Of a stretch of 27,236 nt of DNA, positions 21,383-27,236 are shown piece after piece. Position 1 is the first letter of the stretch. Each line of letters begins with the position of its first letter. Source of the DNA: Ruthenibacterium sp. (GTDB taxonomy: Bacteria > Bacillota > Clostridia > Oscillospirales > Ruminococcaceae); assembly GCA_020025235.1 (NCBI GenBank), contig JAHHSL010000027.1, forward strand, positions 1 through 27,236. The letters run 5' to 3'. The notes below the pieces were generated by a model. It saw only the letters and a list, made by a program, of their open reading frames with translations. It had not been told where the DNA came from and made no database searches. The translations under genes were made by a program, and so were the position numbers.

Positions 21383-24004
21383 ATGAAAGAGCTGGAAAAA
21401 ATCTACGACCCTTCCGCCGTAGAGGACAAACACTACAAGCGCTGGATGCAGGCAGGATACTTCCACACCGAGCGCGATGAAAGCAAAAAGCCGTTCACGA
21501 TCGTGATGCCGCCGCCCAATATCACAGGCCAGCTGCACATGGGTCATGCAATGGACGAAACATGGCAGGATATCCTTATCCGCTATAAGCGCATGCAGGG
21601 CTTTGCCGCTTTGTGGGTGCCGGGCACGGACCATGCTTCGATCGCAACCGAGGCAAAGGTCGTGGCAAAGCTGAAGGAAGAGGGCCTGACGAAAGCAGAC
21701 GTCGGCCGCGAAAAGTTTTTGGAGCACGTCTGGGACTGGAAAAAGCAGTACGGCGGCCGCATTGTGGAACAGCTGAAAAAGCTGGGCTGCTCCTGCGACT
21801 GGGAACGCGAGCGCTTCACGCTGGACGAAGGCTGCAGCGAAGCCGTGCTCAAGGTGTTCAAAAAGCTGTATGACGATGGCCTGATCTACCGCGGCGAGCG
21901 CATCATCAACTGGTGTCCGCACTGCAAGACGTCGATCTCCGACGCCGAGGTGGAATACGAGGAGCAGGACGGCTTCTTCTGGCACCTGAAATATCCGGTT
22001 GTCGGCAGTGACGAGTATGTCGAGCTTGCAACCACACGTCCGGAAACCATGCTGGGCGATACCGCGATCGCCGTGCATCCGGACGACGAACGCTATACGC
22101 ACCTGCACGGCAAAAAGGTCATTCTGCCGCTTGTCGGCAAGGAGATCCCCATTGTCTGCGATACCTATGTCGACCGCGAATTCGGCACCGGCGTTGTAAA
22201 GATCACCCCGGCGCACGACCCCAACGACTTTGAAGTGGGCGTCCGCCACAATCTGCCGGTCATCAAGGTGCTGACGGACGATGCGCACATGACGCAGGAC
22301 TGCGGCAAGTATGCAGGCATGGAACGCTACGAAGCGCGCAAGGCGATCGTTGCCGATCTGGAAGCCGGCGGCTATCTTGCTTCGATCGAACCGCACAAGC
22401 ACAATGTCGGCACCTGCTACCGCTGCGGCACGACCGTCGAGCCTATGGTCAGCAAGCAGTGGTTCGTCAAAATGGTCCCGCTTGCAGGGCCGGCCATCGA
22501 CGCCGTGCGCGACGGACGCATCAAGTTCGTGCCCGAGCGCTTCGATAAGCCCTATTACAACTGGATGGAAAACACGCGCGACTGGTGCATCAGCCGTCAG
22601 CTGTGGTGGGGTCACCGCATCCCGGCGTATTACTGCGACGACTGCGGCGAGATCACGATTTCCACGACCCATATCGACACCTGTCCGAAGTGCGGCAAGC
22701 CCGTGCATCAGGATGAGGATACGCTCGACACCTGGTTCTCCAGCGCGCTGTGGCCGTTCTCGACGCTCGGCTGGCCGGAAAATACCGAGGATCTCAAGTA
22801 TTTCTACCCGACCAACACACTGGTCACGGGCTATGACATCATCACCTTCTGGGTCAGCCGCATGATCTTCTCCGGCCTGACGTATACCGATCAGGTCCCG
22901 TTTGATACCGTGCTGATCCACGGCCTTGTCCGTGACGCACTGGGACGCAAGATGTCCAAGAGCCTTGGCAACGGCATCGATCCGCTGGAGATCATCGACC
23001 AGTACGGCGCGGATGCCCTGCGTCTGACGCTGGTGGTCGGTTCCACGCCGGGCAACGATATGCGTTTTTCGGATGAAAAGGTCATGGCAAGCCGCAACTT
23101 TGCCAATAAGCTGTGGAATGCTGCGCGCTTTGTGATGATGAACCTGCCCGAAGATTTTGAAGTGCATGCACCGGCAACGCTTACCATGGCGGATAAGTGG
23201 GTGCTTTCGCAGCTGAATACCGTCACAAAGCTTGTCACCGAAAATCTGGATAAGTACGAGCTGGGTCTTGCCGCACAGAAGGTGCAGGACTTTATCTGGG
23301 ACGTCTACTGCGACTGGTATATCGAAATCGCAAAGCTGCGCCTGAACAGCGAGGACGCCGCCGAAGCCGACAGCGCACGCCAGATCCTGGTTCACGTTCT
23401 GGTGGAAGCACTCAAGCTTCTGCATCCGTTCATGCCGTTCATCACGGAGGAAATCTACACGGCACTGCCCGGCGCATCCGAAACCGTGATGCTCGAACAG
23501 TGGCCGGTATACGACGAAGCCATGAACTACGAAGAGGAAGAAGCCGATTTTGAAAAGCTTATGGATCTGATCAAAGCGGTTCGTACTCTGCGTGCAGAAA
23601 TGGGCGTGCACCCGGCAAAGCGCACTTCGTTCATCATTGAAACGAACGATAAGGCGCCGTTTGAAAAGGGCGCTGCATACCTTGCCAAATTTGCATTTGC
23701 AAACGAAGTGTCCTTCACGGAAAAATATGAGGGCGATACCAAGGGCGTGGCGCAGGTCGTCACCCACACGGCGCGCGCGTTCATCCCGATGATGGAACTG
23801 ATCGACCGCGATAAAGAGCTTGCGCGCCTTGCCAAGGAAAAAGCGCGCTGCGAAAAGGACATTGCCATGATGTCCGGCAAGCTTTCCAACGAGGGCTTTA
23901 TGAGCAAGGCTCCCGCAAACGTGGTGGAGGATATGCGTCAGAAGCATGCCGCCGCGCTGGATAAGCTGGCAAAGCTGGAAGAGTCTATCCGCAATCTGGG
24001 CTGA
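21383..24004 (+). CDS. valS: valyl-tRNA synthetase
   Basis: ValS charges tRNA-Val with valine. The 873-residue class I enzyme has the HIGH-type motif HMGH at residues 52-55 and KMSKS at 523-527. The CP1 editing domain (TTRPETMLGDTAIAVHP, about 215-231) hydrolyses mischarged threonyl-tRNA. Cys pairs (CDDC and CPKC, roughly 415-440) suggest a zinc knuckle. The C-terminal coiled coil that contacts tRNA occupies about 810-870. Length is normal for bacteria. AAAGGAG precedes the ATG. Valine specificity is supported by both the sequence and the GTA specifier in the T-box leader. Confidence 0.98.
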   Translation: MKELEKIYDPSAVEDKHYKRWMQAGYFHTERDESKKPFTIVMPPPNITGQLHMGHAMDETWQDILIRYKRMQGFAALWVPGTDHASIATEAKVVAKLKEEGLTKADVGREKFLEHVWDWKKQYGGRIVEQLKKLGCSCDWERERFTLDEGCSEAVLKVFKKLYDDGLIYRGERIINWCPHCKTSISDAEVEYEEQDGFFWHLKYPVVGSDEYVELATTRPETMLGDTAIAVHPDDERYTHLHGKKVILPLVGKEIPIVCDTYVDREFGTGVVKITPAHDPNDFEVGVRHNLPVIKVLTDDAHMTQDCGKYAGMERYEARKAIVADLEAGGYLASIEPHKHNVGTCYRCGTTVEPMVSKQWFVKMVPLAGPAIDAVRDGRIKFVPERFDKPYYNWMENTRDWCISRQLWWGHRIPAYYCDDCGEITISTTHIDTCPKCGKPVHQDEDTLDTWFSSALWPFSTLGWPENTEDLKYFYPTNTLVTGYDIITFWVSRMIFSGLTYTDQVPFDTVLIHGLVRDALGRKMSKSLGNGIDPLEIIDQYGADALRLTLVVGSTPGNDMRFSDEKVMASRNFANKLWNAARFVMMNLPEDFEVHAPATLTMADKWVLSQLNTVTKLVTENLDKYELGLAAQKVQDFIWDVYCDWYIEIAKLRLNSEDAAEADSARQILVHVLVEALKLLHPFMPFITEEIYTALPGASETVMLEQWPVYDEAMNYEEEEADFEKLMDLIKAVRTLRAEMGVHPAKRTSFIIETNDKAPFEKGAAYLAKFAFANEVSFTEKYEGDTKGVAQVVTHTARAFIPMMELIDRDKELARLAKEKARCEKDIAMMSGKLSNEGFMSKAPANVVEDMRQKHAAALDKLAKLEESIRNLG

Positions 24005-24039
24005 AGCTGAATTCGGCTCATTCACACAGGCAGCAACCG

Positions 24040-24079
24040 GAGCCGTCCGCACATGTTCGCGGGCGGCTCGGCTGATTTT
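24040..24079 (+). terminator. weak candidate terminator after valS
   Basis: GAGCCGTCCGC (24040-24050) pairs with GCGGGCGGCTC (24059-24069), but only GGCTGATTTTG follows, so efficient termination is doubtful. folC may be partly co-transcribed with valS. Confidence 0.35.
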
Positions 24080-24166
24080 GTGCGAAAATTCCGGATAGCA
24101 TACGAACAAACAAGTACCGTGCCGCGGTGCAGAACATGCGGTGCGGCGTTTGAGGAGACGATGACG

Positions 24167-25450
24167 ATGAATTATGAGCAGGCACTTTCCTGGGTGCACG
24201 GTCTGCCGCGCCTGGCCGATCATGTCGGCGTTGAAAATACAAAAAGGCTGCTGGCAAAGCTGGGCAATCCCGAAAAAGATCTGAAATTTGTACATATTGC
24301 AGGCACAAACGGAAAGGGCAGCACAACGACGATGCTCTCTTCCGTGCTGCGGGAAGCCGGCTATCGGGTCGGCACCAGCATCAGCCCGTATGTGATCGAT
24401 TTCCGCGAGCGCTTTCAGCTGAACGGAGAGATGATCGAGGAAGAAAAGCTGGCACAAATCCTGACCGAAGTGCGCGCAGCGGCCGAAGCGCTGTATGCGG
24501 ACGGCTGGAACAGCGTTGTGGAATTTGACGTCGTGACAAGTGCGGCACTTTTATGGTTTGCGCGCGAAGGCTGCGATATCGTCTGCCTGGAGGTCGGCAT
24601 CGGCGGACGTCTGGATTCCACAAATGCCGTGCAGAATACGCTCGTTTCCTGCATTACTGCGATCGGAAAAGATCACACGGAAATGCTCGGGGATACCTAT
24701 ACGAAGATCGCGGGCGAAAAATGCGGGATCCTGAAAAACAAATGTGCCGCCGTGTGCTATCCTGTGCAGCAGCAGGAGGCGATGGATGAAATCACCCTGC
24801 GCGCCAAAGCGGCACAGTGCCCGCTGATCGTGCCGGATCTGCAGGATCTTTACATTTATAAGTCCGGTGCGTTTGAAAACCGCATCAATTACGGCGGATA
24901 CGATCTGGTCGTTCCGTTCCCGGGCAAGCATCAGGCGCACAATGCCATGGTGGTTGTGGAAGCGGCGCTGGCGCTGTGCCGCCGCGGCTTTGATATTTCC
25001 GACGATGCGATCATCAACGGCATTGCAAAGGCGCATTTCCCCGCGCGTATCGAGGTGCTTTCGCGCGATCCGTTCATTATTCTGGACGGCGCGCATAATC
25101 CGGACGGTGCACGCGCACTGGCGGATACGCTGCGCACGGCACATCAGCTGAACATGACGGCGGTGATCGGTATTCTGAACGGAAAGAATCCGGAGGAAAT
25201 GCTGGAGATCCTCAGCCCGTGCTTTACGCATGTGTATACGGTGCGGCCGGATAACCCGCGTGCCCTTTCGGCACAGCAGCTGGCACAAATGGCGAAAAAA
25301 CATTTTGCCGAAGTGACGCCCTGTGAAAGCGTGGCACAGGCACTGCAGTTTGCGGCAGAGGATGCACCGCGCGGCTTTGTGGTCTGCGGAAGCCTGTACC
25401 TGGCTTCGGAGGCGAGAGCAATTCTGACGAAAAGCGAACCGGCGACGTAA
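24167..25450 (+). CDS. folC: folylpolyglutamate synthase / dihydrofolate synthase
   Basis: FolC adds glutamate to dihydropteroate and/or to reduced folates using ATP, making cellular folate cofactors. The 427-residue Mur-ligase-type enzyme has the P-loop GTNGKGS at residues 46-52, the ISPYVIDFRERFQLNG segment, EVGIGGRLDSTN in the central domain and DGAHNPDG at 307-314 in the C-terminal domain. The chosen ATG at 24167 stands nine bases after GAGGAG; an in-frame ATG at 24161 is only three bases from it. A frame to 24053 is open but has no ribosome site. It ends in a long terminator hairpin at 25467. Confidence 0.96.
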   Translation: MNYEQALSWVHGLPRLADHVGVENTKRLLAKLGNPEKDLKFVHIAGTNGKGSTTTMLSSVLREAGYRVGTSISPYVIDFRERFQLNGEMIEEEKLAQILTEVRAAAEALYADGWNSVVEFDVVTSAALLWFAREGCDIVCLEVGIGGRLDSTNAVQNTLVSCITAIGKDHTEMLGDTYTKIAGEKCGILKNKCAAVCYPVQQQEAMDEITLRAKAAQCPLIVPDLQDLYIYKSGAFENRINYGGYDLVVPFPGKHQAHNAMVVVEAALALCRRGFDISDDAIINGIAKAHFPARIEVLSRDPFIILDGAHNPDGARALADTLRTAHQLNMTAVIGILNGKNPEEMLEILSPCFTHVYTVRPDNPRALSAQQLAQMAKKHFAEVTPCESVAQALQFAAEDAPRGFVVCGSLYLASEARAILTKSEPAT

Positions 25451-25466
25451 ATCAACAAAAAATACG

Positions 25467-25516
25467 AAGCATACAGTCTATGATAGATGCATAGGCTGTA
25501 TGCTTTTTCTTTTTGT
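25467..25516 (+). terminator. intrinsic terminator after folC
   Basis: A 16-bp stem pairs AAGCATACAGTCTATG (25467-25482) with CATAGGCTGTATGCTT (25490-25505), one G-T pair, followed by TTTCTTTTTG. It isolates the spoIIA operon. Confidence 0.93.
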
Positions 25517-25569
25517 GCAGAAAACCGGCACACAAAGCCGGAAAGCAAGAACGGAAACGGGTGATGAAA

Positions 25570-25869
25570 ATGACACAGGTAACACTCAGTCAGGAGGGGC
25601 GGACGCTGACGGCGATGCTTTCGGGGGAGATCGACCACCATTCTGCTGCACTCCTGCGGGAAAAAATCGACGAGCGCGCCGCCGCATGCGAGCCCAAAGA
25701 GCTGATCCTTGATTTTTCAGGGGTGACGTTTATGGATTCCTCGGGCGTGGGGCTGATTTTGGGACGGCATAAGCTGATCGGCGCACTGGGCGGCAGTGTT
25801 GTGGTGCAGCACGCCCCGCAGACGATCCGGCGCATGCTGAATATCGCCGGAATTGAAGCAAGAGAATAG
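25570..25869 (+). CDS. spoIIAA: anti-sigma F factor antagonist SpoIIAA (STAS domain)
   Basis: SpoIIAA releases sigma-F from SpoIIAB in the forespore when dephosphorylated. The 99-residue STAS protein has the family segment GEIDHHSAALLREKID (residues 19-34) and FMDSSGVGLILGRHK (54-68), where the serine of the DSSG motif is the phosphorylation site in relatives. It is shorter at the C-terminus than the Bacillus protein by about 17 residues. The ATG at 25570 is preferred because GGTGAT, complementary to the 16S tail, lies just upstream; ATG 25564 or GTG 25561 are alternatives. No clear sigma-H promoter could be seen in the 60 bp after the folC terminator. Confidence 0.95.
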   Translation: MTQVTLSQEGRTLTAMLSGEIDHHSAALLREKIDERAAACEPKELILDFSGVTFMDSSGVGLILGRHKLIGALGGSVVVQHAPQTIRRMLNIAGIEARE

Positions 25870-25881
25870 GGAGATGAGCAG

Positions 25882-26310
25882 ATGAGAGCAGTGAATACGG
25901 TGAAAATCACGTTCCCGAGCCGCAGCGTCAACGAAGGCTTCGCACGCAGCGCACTGGCGGCATTTGCCTCGCAGCTGGACCCGACGCTGGACAAGCTGGC
26001 AGATGTCAAAACCGCAGTGTCGGAGGCGGTGACCAACAGCATCGTCCACGGCTATGCGGATACGATCGGTCCCGTGACGCTGACAGCGTCGCTGTATGAG
26101 GACGATACACTGCGTGTGGTGATCGCGGATAAAGGGTGCGGTATTCCGGATGTGGCAAAGGCGATGGAACCGCTTTTTACGACCGGGGGCACGGAACGAG
26201 CCGGGCTTGGCTTTGCAGTTATGGAAAGCTTTATGGATTCGGTCAAGGTGTACTCAAAGCCGGGAAAGGGAACGCGCGTCACGATGACAAAGCGGCTCAA
26301 GCAGCGATGA
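25882..26310 (+). CDS. spoIIAB: anti-sigma F factor SpoIIAB (serine kinase)
   Basis: SpoIIAB binds and inhibits sigma-F and phosphorylates SpoIIAA with ATP. The 142-residue GHKL-fold protein shows the N box EAVTNSIVHGY (residues 48-58), the G1 box ADKGCGIPD (82-90) and the lid/G2 segment TTGGTERAGLGFAVME (100-115). It begins 12 bases after spoIIAA with a GGGAG ribosome site, and sigF follows after 34 bases, the standard order of the spoIIA operon. Confidence 0.97.
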   Translation: MRAVNTVKITFPSRSVNEGFARSALAAFASQLDPTLDKLADVKTAVSEAVTNSIVHGYADTIGPVTLTASLYEDDTLRVVIADKGCGIPDVAKAMEPLFTTGGTERAGLGFAVMESFMDSVKVYSKPGKGTRVTMTKRLKQR

Positions 26311-26344
26311 AGCCCTCTACATATATAAGAAAGAGGGGGATACT

Positions 26345-27025
26345 ATGCCGCCGACGCCGGTCGTGCTCGGTCCGCGTACCGAATTTATCGAAAAAAATCT
26401 GGGGCTTGTTCATTCCTGTGCAGGAAGGTTCCGCGGACGCGGGATCGAATATGACGATCTCTATTCGGCGGGATGCATGGGCCTTGTAAAAGCATATGAC
26501 GGGTTTGACGGTTCGCGAGGACTTTGCTTTTCTACCTATGCGGTGCCTGTCATTCTGGGAGAGATCAAAAAGCTGTTCCGCGACGGCGGGACGGTGAAGG
26601 TGAGCCGTTCGCTGAAAGAACTCAGCCTGAAAATCAATGCGCTGAGGGAAAAAAGCATCAAGGAACGGGGGCAGGAGCCGACCGTTACCGAACTTGCGGG
26701 AAAGCTGGACGTTTCACCCGAACAGATCGCCGATGCGATCAATGCCGCCATGCCGGCGATTTCGCTGACGCCTGTCAGTGAAGAGGATGGAAATAAGGAG
26801 TTTGATATTCCGGAGGAAAGCTGCGAGGAATCGGTTTCCGATCTTTTAAGTCTGCGCAGTGTGCTGAAATCGCTTTCCGAAGAAGACCGAAAGCTGATCG
26901 AACTTCGCTTTTATCGGAATAAGACGCAAAGTGAAACCGCCCGGGTGCTGCACACGACACAGGTGCAGATTTCCAGAAAGGAGCGAAAACTGCTGGCTGC
27001 CATGCGGCAGAAGCTGCTGGAATGA
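26345..27025 (+). CDS. sigF: forespore sigma factor SigF
   Basis: SigF directs early forespore-specific transcription. The 226-residue sigma-70-type protein has region 2 (EYDDLYSAGCMGLVKAYDGF, then FSTYAVPVILGEIKKLFRD), region 3 (VKVSRSLKELSLKINALRE and the PTVTELAGKLDVSPEQI segment) and region 4 (LSEEDRKLIELRFYRNKTQS with an HTH ending ISRKERKLL). AGAGGGGG precedes the ATG. Its position behind spoIIAA-spoIIAB makes sigF more likely than sigG. No hairpin terminator follows; only T-rich sequence lies before the rRNA-like promoters. Confidence 0.96.
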   Translation: MPPTPVVLGPRTEFIEKNLGLVHSCAGRFRGRGIEYDDLYSAGCMGLVKAYDGFDGSRGLCFSTYAVPVILGEIKKLFRDGGTVKVSRSLKELSLKINALREKSIKERGQEPTVTELAGKLDVSPEQIADAINAAMPAISLTPVSEEDGNKEFDIPEESCEESVSDLLSLRSVLKSLSEEDRKLIELRFYRNKTQSETARVLHTTQVQISRKERKLLAAMRQKLLE

Positions 27026-27052
27026 TTTTTTGACTTTTTTTAGCGGAAAGTG

Positions 27053-27081
27053 TTGACAGATGTAAAAAAGAATGGTATAGT
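27053..27081 (+). promoter_or_regulatory. rRNA-type promoter P1
   Basis: TTGACA (27053-27058), a 17-bp spacer and TATAGT (27076-27081) with TGG extension. It is the first of two tandem strong promoters spaced 113 bp apart. Confidence 0.85.
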
Positions 27082-27087
27082 ATAAAA

Positions 27088-27112
27088 CACTTCCACAGGA
27101 TATATGGAAGTG
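27088..27112 (+). other. hairpin between tandem promoters
   Basis: CACTTCCA (27088-27095) and TGGAAGTG (27105-27112) form a perfect eight-bp stem at the very start of the P1 transcript, without a T-run. A CTTTGAAAA element follows at 27139-27147, like boxA-type rRNA leader signals. Confidence 0.55.
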
Positions 27113-27165
27113 AAAAAGACGCGGCTTTCAGAAAGCAGCTTTGAAAAATTAAATCAAAAAAGTGC

Positions 27166-27194
27166 TTGACAAGCTCAGCATGATTTGATATAAT
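27166..27194 (+). promoter_or_regulatory. rRNA-type promoter P2
   Basis: TTGACA (27166-27171), a 17-bp spacer and TATAAT (27189-27194) with TGA extension: full consensus on all three elements. Confidence 0.9.
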
Positions 27195-27236
27195 AAATAA
27201 GCTGTCTCGAGAGAGACGCACGCAGGACCTTGAAAA
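27195..27236 (+). other. probable rRNA operon leader, cut by the window end
   Basis: After P2 the sequence carries CTCGAGAGAGACGC and ends with GGACCTTGAAAA. TTGAAAA following tandem promoters is typical of Firmicute 16S leaders. The rRNA gene itself is not in view, so this is inference. Confidence 0.55.

Noticed and set aside
24053..24166. N-terminal extension of folC
   Set aside because: The extension crosses a hairpin, lacks family similarity and a ribosome site; GAGGAG supports 24167.
21314..24457. 1047-residue open frame on the minus strand
   Set aside because: It is antisense to valS, whose identity is certain; the translation is His/Arg/Val-rich with no domain, a codon-bias shadow of a GC-rich gene.
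25506..25569. sigma-H promoter for the spoIIA operon
   Set aside because: Expected from family knowledge, but I could not find a convincing AGGA...GAAT pair in this stretch, so it is not claimed.

Overview
The window looks like a chromosomal segment of a spore-forming, moderately GC-rich Firmicute, most likely a clostridial gut-type anaerobe (Oscillospiraceae-like). The evidence is strong AAGGAGG-type ribosome sites, sigma-A promoters, FMN, SAM and T-box RNA switches, the spoIIA operon (spoIIAA-spoIIAB-sigF), a SigI/RsgI pair and a PadR-DUF2812 pair. The genus assignment is inference. I see no insertion sequence, phage gene, integrase, CRISPR array or tRNA.

Layout, 1-9.4 kb: oleate hydratase; a lone membrane acyltransferase; a convergent membrane-anchored protein of unknown function; a PadR regulator with a DUF2812 membrane protein behind a promoter flanked by an inverted pair of 11-bp operator arms; a small orphan HExxH zincin transcribed divergently from a sodium:neurotransmitter-symporter (NSS) family transporter.

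Layout, 9.4-14.2 kb: a lipoprotein with a ComEC-type metallo-beta-lactamase fold whose metal ligands are largely lost, plus a lamin-tail-like C-terminus. Next comes sigI-rsgI, where sigI has no ordinary start codon covering its conserved N-terminus, and RsgI lacks the Asn-Pro expected at its self-cleavage site and ends in a very Asp-rich tail with a 54-bp tandem duplication. A MATE exporter follows, behind a structured leader that ends in a strong intrinsic terminator; I could not assign this leader to a riboswitch class. This block holds most of the unusual signal.

Layout, 14.2-18.7 kb (minus strand): a tightly coupled GntR(YtrA-type)/ABC ATPase/ABC permease/PPC-domain operon, then a translationally coupled mscS-lipoprotein pair.

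Layout, 18.7-27.2 kb (plus strand): FMN riboswitch-ribU, SAM-I riboswitch-metK, T-box(Val)-valS, folC, and the sporulation operon spoIIAA-spoIIAB-sigF. The window ends in two near-consensus tandem promoters and a leader that look like the start of an rRNA operon; the rRNA itself would lie beyond the window. RNA-level switches control vitamin uptake, SAM synthesis and valyl-tRNA charging, so this half is largely housekeeping.
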